This document shows positions 9,340 to 20,069 of a stretch of DNA of 38,624 bases, piece by piece; positions within the stretch are counted from its first letter, which is position 1, and each line of letters starts with the position of its first letter. This stretch comes from Gnetum montanum. Lineage: Eukaryota > Streptophyta > Gnetopsida > Gnetales > Gnetaceae. A model generated the notes under the pieces. That model worked only from the letters and a program-made list of their open reading frames with translations, ran no database searches and was not told where the DNA came from. Location of the stretch: the NCBI GenBank assembly GCA_015680685.1, contig MNCI01000987.1:114933-153556 (forward strand), in the 5' to 3' direction. Made by a program: the position numbers and the translations under genes.

Positions 9340-12088
9340 TCATGTGGTTCCAAGTGGTAGTGGTTCCTGCATGGGTCGCTTCCCCCTACCTTGTTCTCTA
9401 GTTTTTGAATATTGATGGCTCTAAAGGAGTGCTTGGAGCTTTTCCTCTTTAGTTCGGGGGTCCTATGCTATCCATGCTGATGCTCTAATGTTTGATGGAG
9501 TTGACACCTCCCATGGACATGGTAGCTGCAGGAACATTTAATTTGATTTGACATATTAGGCCACAAACAACCATCATTCCTTCTCGTAGGCTTTGGCTTT
9601 ATCTTTGTACTCCTGGTAATTTGTAGGCCATCGAGCCAAGCCTATCGTGACATCTTTTTATCCCTGCTAGCTAGTTTTGACCACCTCTAATTCAAAATTT
9701 TCCACTTCTAACTTTTGTAGCATCTTCTTGTGCTCTACAAATTCTATTTCATATTTTGCATAGGTGGTAGCTACCTGCTTCTCCAGCTCTGTTCTCAAGT
9801 GTCCTGCTATTAACATGGCTAAATTGGCATACTGTAGGTTTTCCAATTCCATGTACTCTGTAAGATCTTGTATATGCAAGTCTCGGCTTTTGAGCTCTAC
9901 TTGGTGGATGAATCCATAGGTGTCCAATATGACCCGCCAATTAGCATGTTGAGCACTAAAGGTGTTAATGTGGGCCTTGGCCATATGGATTTCTTTTTCA
10001 ATGACTTACTTATACATCCCCACCTGATCTCTGAAGTGCTCCTTTAGTTTCTCATGTTGCTTGTTTCCACGTGCTTATTTCAATTACCGTCTTTTGACGG
10101 ATTACGTGTACCTCCTTCATTGAGAGGGTTCAATTCTCTTTGGCCAAGCTATTCATGTCCTAGTTGATCTTGATTAATTGTTCTCGTAATCACTAAAAAT
10201 TCTCTTCAAGAACATTCTTTTGTTTCTCCACAGTGGTCAACCGAAGATTATCTGTGACAAGCTGTTTATTCTCTTCTTGTAAGGCTTTGAGTGCTTTGGC
10301 ATGCGTATATGTCTGCTCTTGTGCCTTGGAAGAATCCTAATAGGCCTTCTCTTTCTCCATTTCCACTCTTTTATTATGTGCCAATAATTTAGTGAGTTAC
10401 TCCATCCTAAAATATTCTAGCTGGTTTGTGGGAATGAATTGAGATGGATCCTGCTATGTAGCTTCCAACTTCACCTCTGGATACTTAGCACTGATCTCTG
10501 CCATGACCAACTTCCCTTTGGTGGAGATGATGTCTGATTGAGTTGCTGTGACATCTTGCGGGATGTCAAACAAGGATGTCATCACTTATCCTATTTGTAG
10601 CAACTAATCGAGAACATCCTCATGCTCTGTAGGAGTCATTGAGGTATTGGCCAAATTTTGAGCATTATGTGCTCCTATGAAATCCATCAGTGGCACAACA
10701 AAGGACATTGAAGGACTCTTTTATGTGGTTCATAACCACTTCTATGGCTCCTGCTGCATCTTGGTGCTACATGACCATGACTATGGCACCTTCATCTATT
10801 TCCAATTACTCCCGAAAGGATGTAGTGTTTCCCAAGATCTAGTGTAACCAATGTGTCTCCCCTCCTCTTGTTTGGATGGACACTTCACCCTATGCACGAT
10901 CTATGAAAACTGTGGCTCATACAACATCGTCGATGACCCAAAAGAGATTGGTATCATCACAACTTCCCCAATTGACCATCTCAACGATGGCCCTAAGATG
11001 GCTCATCGACGATCAGTAATCTTGTGGCGGTGGTAGCAGTTGGTCTCTTTGGCCTGTGTTGGGCCCCGCTTCATACTATTGACTAGGCCTTGTGCTTGGG
11101 AGTTAGCTAGTCCCTATAGTTTGCGTTGCCGTGGGCCCCCTCATATGTTCTTGTTCCGACTCCAGTGTCTCACTAGCACTTTTCATTGGGGCTAGTGGCT
11201 TCAACAAATGAAGCATTTTGGGCTCTTCTAGGGATGTCATTGGTGTACCCTAGAATTCCAACATGTCAGCATAGATTCCTGATGAGACAGGGGAAGGGCA
11301 ATATGAATTTCCCTATCTTGTGTTCCTCAAATCACCTCAAAATCTCTATGAGATAGAGATGGGGTAGGTTGGCATTTACCTTGCCCATCAGTATTGCACT
11401 TCCTCTGGCCACATACATTGAGATTCTGTTTAATCTTTTCGTGAGGAAGATATGATAAGTACTGATCTTAAAATAGATCTTTTCCTCCAGGGTCAACTCT
11501 CCATACACCTTGTCTTCCTTGCCGTACATCCTTTTCAACTAGGTTTTTCATGCATCAGCATTGGAGTGAGTGGGCAGGTGAGCAACTTTTGGCCCTATAC
11601 TTGGAAGATTCAACACTTCCAAAATCGCCTTGGCAAAGAAATCTACAAAAACACCACCAATATCAATAGTGGTGTCCTCTTCTTTATTGTGAAAAAATTA
11701 TTATTTCTTGCCTAGATACCAAGCACCATTTTTAGAAAGGGTAGGCCATAATGGTGATCCTTTGAGTTGGTCCTAAACTGCTTCAGGAGCGAAACTCCAT
11801 GAAAGGTCCAAAGTTGAGTTCCATTATCATAGCTATTGATGTGGACCTTTCATGGATCACCTGAACACATTTTGGGGGCAACATGAGATGTTGTCCTTGT
11901 TTAGGTGCTTCAGCGGCTCCTCTTTCAGCCTATCCCGATTGCACAATAATAGAAGGCTCTTGATGGATGCTGAATGATTATGCCTCTTATTCTACATGTT
12001 CCTCGAGAGATGCCTAGCCTCTACCTCTCCTTGGTTATTTGGATGCACCTTGAGAGGGTTCTCCTTGCTATCCACATTTAGGGACCAT
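9340..12088 (-). pseudogene. E2 ORF2: plant-transposon-protein-like domain plus coiled coil
   Basis: It reads on the minus strand from an ATG at 12088 (directly after a TGTGATTGTAG splice-acceptor-like sequence) to a stop at 9340. The N-terminus MVPKCG, then a PRRGRG basic patch, matches E3 (MAPKCG...PRRGGRK). The globular part includes YGELTLEEKIYFKISTYHIF, ILMGKVNANLPHLYLIEILR and LPFPCLIRNL (11538-11250). A long heptad-rich region ends with MAKAHINTFSAQHANW, SRDLHIQDLTEYMELENLQY and MLQKLEVENFELEVVKTS (9984-9667). The C-terminus EPLPLGTT is shared with E3. The 'VDFSEEAI...MG...FPCLIR..C' pattern resembles the putative plant transposon protein family (PF20167-like) found in Athila-type elements. 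Stops at several points show decay. Its biochemical role is unknown. Confidence 0.7.
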
Positions 12089-12589
12089 CTACAATCACAC
12101 GAGGCTATCCATTAGTAAGGTTGCTTACAAAGTTTGATTTACACCTTACTTCTTGCCTTTAATGAATTCGTTTCTTGTTTCGTGTGATCTAGAGTTAGGA
12201 AATTTTATGAAAGTTTTCCTTAAAAGTTTTGATATTAGGCCTAATTTAATTAGGTGGTTTCAAAAATTAATTCCCCTAGTATGAGTGAAGAGATAAAGTT
12301 GATTTGGAAACGTGTTTAATAGTTTTCATGATTCTTTACCCTTTATGATATCCTTTAGGTGACAATGAATTTTAGAAAAATTATGTGTTACTTGGAGTGT
12401 ACCCTTCCCCCATGACTAAGTTGAACACTCCGAGTTTAGATGAGTTCAATTGGAATGGGAGTCAGAGCATTAACAAACAAGTTATGGATGTTGGAACGAG
12501 AGGCACGCAAGTTAGCAAGTTCATGGAGAAAAAATTAAACAACTCACCCTCCCATGTGAATAGTATAAAATGATATTGACATGTGTGGG

Positions 12590-12660
12590 GGGCCCATATA
12601 TATAGTTTTTTGTGGACACAATATCATGTACCCGATATTGCAGACCTGATATACGGCCCA
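12590..12660 (-). promoter_or_regulatory. E2 internal promoter-like block upstream of ORF2
   Basis: On the minus strand a degenerate palindrome (plus-strand AATATCATGTACCCGATATT, 12620-12639) is followed by a TATATATA box at about 12595-12605. This is the arrangement of the LTR promoters, yet it lies about 2.5 kb inside the element and about 500 bp upstream of ORF2's ATG. E3 has the same block at 27885-27973. The promoter role is inferred. Confidence 0.55.
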
Positions 12661-14046
12661 TTGAAAATAGGGTACTTGGTAAAATTAATGAATTTCTAAA
12701 TTTTCAAGGCCACAAATGAAGGATTTGAGGTTAATTGAAAAGGTGCACGGTAACATTGAATAGACCAAAAGGCATAAAAGGTATAATGGGGTGGAATCTA
12801 ACAATGAAATTCATGAATGAAATGAGAAAGACGACCTGAGATGGTGTATAGGAATGTTTGAACTTAGAAGGATGATAAGGGAAAGAATAGATTTGGCAAT
12901 GAAGTACTCAAAGGGTATAAAATGATGTGGTGGTGTGTAACAAATACAAATTACAAAAGTCATGCAAGTGGATCCTCCCCAAAGCAAATTCCTACCTATC
13001 ATGCCCCTGCGTAACTATACCCAAAAATGTTCGTAGGCACTAAAAGGTTTAAATGTAATCCCCACCAGTTGCACAAACCACACACATGTAGATACCACTG
13101 TGATGAGATATGAATTCAATGCTACAAAAGACATGAGTCACAAATACATGAACAACGAGATGGGATGAATCGTAGCAGGGATTGTAGAGATTGGGACATG
13201 AGGTAACTGACCTAGGGCATAATGAATCTTTAGTGTAGGATGTGATTAATGTGTCATTAGCCCATTGCTCCAAAATCAAGACCAAGTCCATTCCTTCGAT
13301 CAGTGACATTGCATTACTTCATCCAATGATGGACAACTATAATAGTACCATGACAACAAGGTGTGTGATCACTTGGCATTTCGTTCAAGGGAGGAGTGAT
13401 TTGGAATTGCTTTGTGGTACTTTTTGTCTTGATTTCTTCCTCTCTCTTTTTTAAATGCTTAATCCAGAGAAGTCACCTACCTTCAGGCATGGGTGCATGT
13501 CTTTCCAGTGGAACCCCCTAGAATAGAAATTTTTTATTGAGTGCCTTTATTACTCTTAATTCCATTTTTCATTAGATCTACAAGGATCTTAATGCAACTA
13601 GGCTACATGATAACTCCTACAAATGTCACCAAAGAGAATCCACAAGTCCCCTTGATGTCACAACTTGGCCATTCCTACTTAGTCCATTCTTCTTCACTTT
13701 GGGCATAATAAGCACAAAATTACTTTAAGTTTTAATGATGTTAAGAATATCATTGTACCCAGAGTAGAACCTCTTATTAATAGAATGGTTGGGTAGATGT
13801 GATGGGCTCACTGTCCAAATAATTAATTACTCGAGACTTGATAGCAAAGAACAACACCTCAACCAACGAGTCACATAAGTGTTTTATTCATAGATGAGAT
13901 TACCCATAAAAAGATAAAAAGATAAAATAATAAATAAAAAGATGAACAAATCAATCTATTTATAAAACAAAAAATTGAAAGATGAAAAAGTGGAAAAAAA
14001 TATTGTAAAATTAAAGAAAAGAAAAAACATTTATTAATTCTATTTG
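12661..14046 (-). other. E2 non-coding spacer between gag and ORF2
   Basis: About 1.4 kb without a supportable gene, in the place where pol would normally lie. It aligns in blocks with E3 26607-27880: the 'gcccaaagtg...' to 'aagatccttgtagatctaatg' segment near 13570-13780, the 'gatcttggaacaatggg' segment near 13250, and the 'gggtataat...ctttgggga' segment near 12900-12985. Conservation between two old copies of a non-coding block suggests a cis function such as packaging or splicing, but this is inference. Confidence 0.55.
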
Positions 14047-14452
14047 TTAGAATGGGGGATATCCCCCATAACTAAACTTTTGATCATAGCGAGAATTAAT
14101 AAATGGAAGGCTTGGAAATGATGTTGTAGATTTAAATCATAGCCTCCTAAAAATTTGGGAAAGTTATTTAAATCAAGCCTGGGTAGACAACTTTCCTTAT
14201 AATGCCTGTAGGATATTCGAACAACCTCGTGTATATGCATTAGGCTCTTAGTGGCCAACAGGGGTTCATCATCACTAGGTTAGTTATGAGTTCGTGAGTT
14301 GGAACGATGTTGTCTTCATTTATGTACATAGGAGACCCCTGCATAAGATTGAGTACTCCAAACTTCATCTTCATCATCATATAATTCGTTGGTTCTCCAA
14401 TGAATTGCCTTACTAGTTGTTGCATTATCATAGTCTTGTGAGAGAGATATTG
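14047..14452 (-). pseudogene. E2 gag remnant with large internal deletion
   Basis: The start matches E3 gag (IHWRTNELYDDEDE against E3 VHWRTNELYDNEDW), followed by SDDEPLLATKSLMHIHEVVRI and LPRLDLNNFPKFLGGYDLN. After HFQAFHLL it jumps straight to MGDIPH, which corresponds to the extreme C-terminus of E3's gag (YGEYPPF). About 1.5 kb covering the core fold, Pro-rich region and zinc knuckle is therefore missing. The ATG corresponding to E3's start has become ATA. It can no longer form particles. Confidence 0.75.
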
Positions 14453-14562
14453 TTGTGAATTTGTGTGTGACTTATTTGCAATTACTTTTTCTGAAAGATA
14501 TATCGTCAAGGCTTCATTACAACGATCTTGGAAGATGTAATTAATCTAAATAACTAGCACTA

Positions 14563-14580
14563 TCCCTGACAATGGCACCA
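14563..14580 (-). other. E2 primer binding site (tRNA-Asp type, decayed)
   Basis: The plus-strand sequence TCCCTGACAATGGCACCA sits one base before the LTR at 14582 and resembles the tRNA-Asp 3' end with several substitutions. Its position is the main evidence. Confidence 0.65.
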
Positions 14581-14581
14581 A

Positions 14582-15409
14582 TGATAAGTGGCAAGGTACC
14601 CCTATACTCAACCATACGAATACAAGTGTTCATGCATGATTCGGTCGAACTCCGCAGATGAACTAGTTGTGATATCTAAATAGTTACTTGTTGATCGCAG
14701 TTCGCTGTTTTCCCACCTAGACTAGTATTTGCTTTGTCATGTATGGTTTAGTCCAGAGTGAGGTGTATGATGTGTTTTCTATCCCTATGCTACTCCTAGG
14801 GGCAATGGAAAATAACTTTGTTTTAAGCTAAGAGGAAAAGGAGAAGAGAGTCTAAGCTAGCCTAAGTGCGATGAGCATCCATCCCTTAATCATCGGTACA
14901 TATCTTGGACCTCGTGTACCACTGCTGGGATTACCAAGCGCATGTCCTAGGTACACTACTAGGATACCAAGTAGTCACACTTAATTGCTCATGACTAAGT
15001 CGTACTCATTTTGTGTTTAATAACAAGGATAGGAGAGGAAGGTAAAGAGATATTAAGTAAGAAAGTAATAAATAACAATTAAAACTAAGTGAATGCTACA
15101 ATAATGAAATAATCTCGATCTTTATTGCTGGTCATGTGCGTGTCCAAGTACATCACACTTGAATAAAGGTTCCGTACAATTACAATAATCACACTATGGG
15201 CATGCATTGGGAAAGGGTTGAGAAGAATTGAAAATTGACAAAAAGATCCTACTCTAACACTTAGCTTTCCTATGCTTTCCTGTGTGCCCAAATGCAGTAT
15301 TTATAGGTTTTCACAGGAACCATGATATCGTATATCGCATCCAAGCTACGATATCAGGTACCTGATATTGGGGGTCCGATAGCGGAGCCTGACAAATCAT
15401 GGTTCATCA
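14582..15409 (-). repeat. E2 right (5') LTR
   Basis: It starts TGATAAG and ends TTCATCA. The minus-strand TATA box is at 15298-15306, with decayed GATATC palindrome half-sites at about 15325-15390. It is close in sequence and length (828 bp) to 8314-9150 (837 bp). Confidence 0.85.
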
Positions 15410-15975
15410 GGCATTACATTGAAAAATTCTCTAAAATTGCTAAGCCACTAGCTAAACTTACCAAGAAGCATGCATCATTTCTATGAGCCAAGGAATGCAA
15501 ACAAGTATTCCAACATTAAAGCAGAAGTTTGTAGAAACACCAATTCTACATGCCTCTAATTAGTCTAAACCTTTTTATATCATGACAGATGAATTCAATT
15601 ATGCATTGAGAATAATGCTTACACAAATAAACAATAAAAAACATCCATACTACATCCATTGTGCAAGCAGAAGCATTGTGGATAGATAACTTAATTACAC
15701 CACTTCAAAAAAGAAACTTATGGTAGTGATGTATGCTCTTAAGAAGTTCAAATGCTATGTGCTTGGATATCTCAATTTTGTACACACTAATCATAGTACA
15801 ATTTGCTTTCTAATGAACAAACTAGTGGTAAGCCCCCATGTTATATAGTGTGCAGTGATTTTGCAAGAGTTTAAAATAACAATGGTGGAAAGAAAGGAAA
15901 CTAATAACAATGGTGGAAAGAAAAGAAACTAAGAATGTAGTTGCTGATCTATCTTAGTTAAGATGGGATAATCAG
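15410..15975 (+). pseudogene. RNase H fragment continuing the split Athila/Tat-like pol
   Basis: Plus-strand frames give HYIEKFSKIAKPLAKLTKKH, the connection domain after RT. They then give FYIMTDEFNYALRIMLTQIN with the RNase H aspartate, and SKKKLMVVMYALKKFKCYV. The end reads VVADLS, like the 'NVVADALSRL' end of RNase H. Stops and frameshifts are present. It is the downstream half of the relic at 7349-8313, from which about 70 residues between RT and this piece are missing or unrecognised. No integrase follows, and the sequence changes character at about 15975. Confidence 0.75.
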
Positions 15976-16812
15976 GGTAGTGAAGATGCTGTTCAGTTTG
16001 GCTAGATCCGTGATAATGTTGGCCATTGTGGTTCGCATTAAGGGCCTCTGCGTTCCTGCATTTTGCGATTCCGCCAGCAGGTCTAATTCAGTTGAATTTC
16101 CTCCGTGTATAAGGAAATTTCGGAGCTATTTTAATTGACAATTGAAATTCGGCGAAACAGGGGATGCTGTTGCACTGGTTTTCACTGAGGAACTGCTGAG
16201 CTTATTTATTTCGTTTTTACTGGTCTCTTAGATTACTACTTCGGATTTGTTTTCATACAATCTGTTTGAGCGAATTCGTGGGGCTTACAGTCTATGTCCT
16301 ATCAAATACACAGCTTAAATTGAACATACAGCTTTCAAAGCCAATTTTCCATTCTCTCTATCATTGAACGGCAGGCTCCTCTTAGATTCTTAGTTGCTAG
16401 TTCGATGAAATTCGATGCGTTCAGTTTCAAAATACGAAATTCTATGAATTTTTCGTTTGTCGAGATTTGTAACTGTAAAGGGGTTAAATCGGAATCATTT
16501 CTGCCATATCTTAAATGGCCAACAGGATTTTCCTCCCTCTTCACGTTTAATCCAGTCTCATGGGCGCCAGGACCCTATCTCTTCTAAAATTTCGGACGTT
16601 CTCTCTCTTACGGAATTAAAAGCATTTTCTTTTTTCCCATACCGCAACCGTTTAGCTTCGCACTTTGACTGCTAAGTAGAAATGTTAGAGCGATGGTCAA
16701 AAATCTGGGAGAGGGGATACAACGATGCTAGTTTTATACTACTAGATTACAAATGTCCACTCAGAAGCTATATCTTAGCCAGTTGCGTGACATTTTGTTA
16801 TCTCTTAGAGCA
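15976..16812. other. Intergenic or 5' flank of the kinesin locus
   Basis: It is less AT-rich than the surroundings and has no repeat homology within the window. It contains no supportable exon. Since the kinesin's first recognisable exon is at 16813, this may hold its former 5' UTR or promoter, but no motif proves it. Short open frames here show no family resemblance. Confidence 0.4.
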
Positions 16813-19800
16813 GTACAAGGGAGTATCAAAAAGGAGATGAGATTGCCTGGTATGCTGATGGGGACACATTGGTTAGAAATGAATACAGTCCTTCTACCTG
16901 TTATGCTGTTGGTAAGTTCACATTTTCTGGAAGACTCAAAATGGACTGAAGCTCCATTGATACATAGTAGTTCAGCCATGGGATATTACTCATGCTCTAT
17001 TATCAGGGATACTACATAGTAGAACATGAAACACATCCATAATATGAATGAGAATATTTTAGTGGGAATAAGAAAAAGGTACTCAACAAAAATATTCTTT
17101 ATCTATAGACACCAGCCTTGTTTTGAGAACTAGGTGTGAACATAATGTACAGTTTGTCTTTGCCTTATTCAACTATCAGTATCTAATTTTGAGAAATTTA
17201 TGTTGCTTTTTCTAATTCGTTCTGCTTTCTTGCAGGGTGATCAGAAATCTCCTGGTGTCATACCATTGGCCATCAAGGATGTTTTTGATATTATTCCAGA
17301 TGTAAGATTACTTAGACAAAATTACTTGAGGCAGAAGACATTTATAAGTTTAAATTACATTAAAGTAGCCTCTTTGTGTATTTATTCATGGATATGTTCT
17401 ACCTGTGGATGAAAATGCATTGACATTTAGATAGAATTGCTTGTCAGTAGGAATCTATAGCATTTAGAAATGCTTTGTAACGTTCCTATTTGGTTATTTT
17501 GTTGTGTCAGAAATTATTTTGAACCTGAAGGACACAAACATCAGTATTCAATAAATTTGTAAAGCACATTTTCCCATTTTTTGCAGACACCAGGGCAAGA
17601 ATTTCTTCTTCAAGTTTCTTATCTTGAAATATACAATGAGGTGAGTTCTGTCCCCTTTCCATTATTATTATCGAAGGAAGTCCTCAAGTGCAGAAATCTA
17701 GAGTTTTGCTCATGATACTGTTTATATGCCCTTAATTATTAAATGATCAATATATTTTTGCAGGTAATAAATGACTTGCTGGACTCAACGGGGCAAAATT
17801 TAAGGATAAGAGAGGATGCTCAGGTATGCAGCTTGTTTCAGTATTTAGCATAGCAATGTATCATTTGTTTCAATATTTAGCATAGCAATGTATCATTTGT
17901 TTCAGATTTATATTACTACATTTCTGGAAAATTCTTCATGAATGGTATTAATTGTCCATGTTTATTTAGGTTGAGACTAGGCTAATAATAAGAACAAAGC
18001 ATCTTATAACAAACTAGATACATTTTTGCTAGAGTAGAAAGGTGAAGTTTAAAAACTAGCTTTTATTAAACACCCTAAGAACCAAATTCTGGCAAAGAGT
18101 ATAGTTACAAATGATGTTGTGGTAGATTCTCCAACCTCTCTTTTTGTTCAACATAAACATAAATTATGAAATTGAAACTGAAATTTTTATGAGACCCTCT
18201 GGATCTATTGGACCACTGTTAGAATTCCTTTTATAGAATTTTTTTTCTTTTTAAAATTCAATGCTGCCCAGCAGAATCGAACCTATGACCTGGGGTTACT
18301 AGGCCAAGATCCTAAATTATATATATACAATGTGCATCATATTTTACCCAGAACATTCTATGCTTGAATGTTATGGCCTCAATATATTTGTTTTTTTTTA
18401 AAATTAATTTAAAGGGAACATATGTTGAGGGCATTAAGGAAGAAGTTGTATTGTCCCCTGCTCATGCATTCTCCTTGGAAAAGGTATACAAGGATGAATG
18501 AATAATCTGACTACTATTGTGCATTATATGTGTGCATTATATGTTTACAAATGTTTAGGTTAGTTACATTGAGAAAGAATATATGGTTTCAATACACATC
18601 GGTAACAGCTATACAGCTATTCTTATATGGTATTGTGCATCTATTTTCATAGAACACCATCACGTGGGATCAAACAATTTCAATCTGTTTAGTAGCAGAA
18701 GTCATACAATATTCAGATTGGTATGTTTGTCCCTCATACTTGAAGAATTATTCTTTGTATGCTGTTTTTGTCTCGTGAAAATAAAATATTGCATAGAGAT
18801 AACTTTCTCCAGTTTTAAAAACCTAATCTTAACCTTTTTCTAGGTTATCACCATGATTATGAATGTTCTTATATATTTAACTGGTTTATGCATAAAATCT
18901 TAGTGTCTTCTTGTAATTCATTTGCAGACAATTGAAAGCAGTGTTCATGGCAGTGGTTACGATGAAGTTACTTTATCCCAACTTGTATGACATTTTTATA
19001 TATCTCAAGTATTTTATTTATATTAACCTAAAAAATACTGGAACATTTTTTCTTGCAAATGTTGTAACAATTTGTTATTGGATGTGACAGAATCTCATTG
19101 ATTTAGCTGGATTTGAAAGCTCCAAAACAGAAACAACTGGCTTGAGGAAGGAGGGTCCTTACATTAACAAAAGTCTTCCGACACTTGGAACTGTATGATT
19201 GCTATACAGATCTGATCTCCCTTATTTTCAGATAGCTCTTCAACATTCAAGATTTTGATGATATAACTTCTAAAAATTTTATTTGACATGCACCTTAAGT
19301 TTAATAACATGATTTGGTTAATGTATCTCAAAAACGATTTTTAATCTTATTTTTGAAAATAGCTAAGGTGATCTTCACATTTTTATGATAACAATGAATA
19401 GGTTGCCTCAACCAATAGAAAAATATGCTTGTGGTGACTTGTCTGTGGTCAATTTCTAAAAGTTCTTTTGTTTGTTTTTTATGAACCATTCTATTTATAA
19501 TCATATTTGGAGTCTTTCAATATATCATTATCTGGTGTTTTCAACAGGTTATTGGAAAATTAAGTGATGGAAAGGCTCCACATATACCATATCGTGATTC
19601 AAAGCTTACTCACCTTTTGCAATCCTCATTAAGTGGGCATGGGCACGTCTCGGTATGGATGCCTCATTGATATTACTTTTTATTTTTACTGTGTTATCAT
19701 TGAAATAATGCTACTTTATGGATTGGATACACTACTGCTGCATTTATTCTTTGATTAACTTGGTTAAAATTGAGACTTGCAATTTTTCTATACAGCTTAT

Positions 19801-19903
19801 ATGTACAGTAACACCTGCATCCAGTAACATGGAAGAGATGCATAACACTTTAAAATTTGCACAAAGAGCAAAGAGAGTTGAGAGATGGGCGGCCCCCAAT
19901 CGG
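16813..19903 (+). pseudogene. Kinesin motor domain exons, lacking the ATP-binding P-loop
   Basis: The first exon gives EYQKGDEIAWYADGDTLVRN, preceded by a frame-broken VTVRFRPL-like start (an in-frame TAG lies just upstream). It ends in phase 1 at a good GTAAGT donor. The next exon starts in phase 0 at GDQKSPGVIPLAIKDVFDII. The exon that should lie between (VYDVAAQ to the GxTSSGKTHTM P-loop) is absent, and the phase mismatch confirms the loss. Later motifs survive: switch I NFNLFSSRSHTIF (18668-18715) and switch II as DLAGFE, where DLAGSE is usual. GLRKEGPYINKSLPTLGT has single-residue changes and one Arg fewer than relatives. [19 protein letters not shown] and LKFAQRAKRVERWAA also remain. 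Without the P-loop no ATPase activity is expected. Confidence 0.8.
18250..18312 (-). repeat. tRNA-like/SINE-like fragment in a kinesin intron
   Basis: On the minus strand GGTTCGATTC (plus-strand 18274-18283) fits a Pol III B box. TTGGCCTAGTAACC lies about 20 bp upstream and loosely fits an A box. An A-rich tail (about 18238-18255, seen as T-rich on plus) follows. The A-to-B spacing is short, so it is a partial tRNA-derived SINE at best. Confidence 0.3.
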
Positions 19904-20039
19904 GTGAGTGTTTTTGCTTCTTACACTGGCTAGATTGCATGCACAACTTAGCTTTTCCATTGGANAGCCCCCAATCGGGTGAGTGTTTTTGCTTCTTACA
20001 CTGGCTAGATTGCATGCACAACTTAGCTTTTCCATTGGA
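19892..20039 (+). repeat. 73-bp direct duplication around a single N
   Basis: Positions 19892-19964 and 19967-20039 are identical, from 'gcccccaatcgggtgagtg' to 'ttttccattgga', and are separated by a base, an N (19965) and a base. The repeat contains the end of a motor exon and its GTGAGT donor. It is most likely two overlapping contig ends joined without merging. Confidence 0.85.
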
Positions 20040-20069
20040 TGTAGCTGAAACCAGTTGTTCATTTAATAG

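Larger units (their letters stand above)
8314..15409 (-). mobile_element. E2: gag-deleted, ORF2-bearing non-autonomous LTR retrotransposon
   Basis: LTRs at 8314-9150 and 14582-15409 enclose a minus-strand internal region with a tRNA-Asp-type PBS and a polypurine tract. The order is 5' LTR, PBS, short gag remnant, spacer, internal promoter-like block, ORF2, PPT, 3' LTR. No pol is present. E3 has the same order in the opposite orientation. E2 is inserted in a plus-strand RT/RNase H relic. Flanks GGTCAT (8306-8311) and GGCAT (15410-15414) may be a decayed target duplication, with a CC inserted in the first LTR end (TCCGATGAG for TGATGAG). Gag has lost most of its core, while ORF2 keeps near full length with several stops. 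Confidence 0.8.

Noticed and set aside
16753-17019. An 88-residue plus-strand frame as a separate protein
   Set aside because: The homologous kinesin exon lies in a different frame of the same DNA (EYQKGDEIAWYADGD), so this frame is a shadow.
18250-18312. A functional tRNA gene in the intron
   Set aside because: Box spacing is too short and no cloverleaf with acceptor stem can be drawn.
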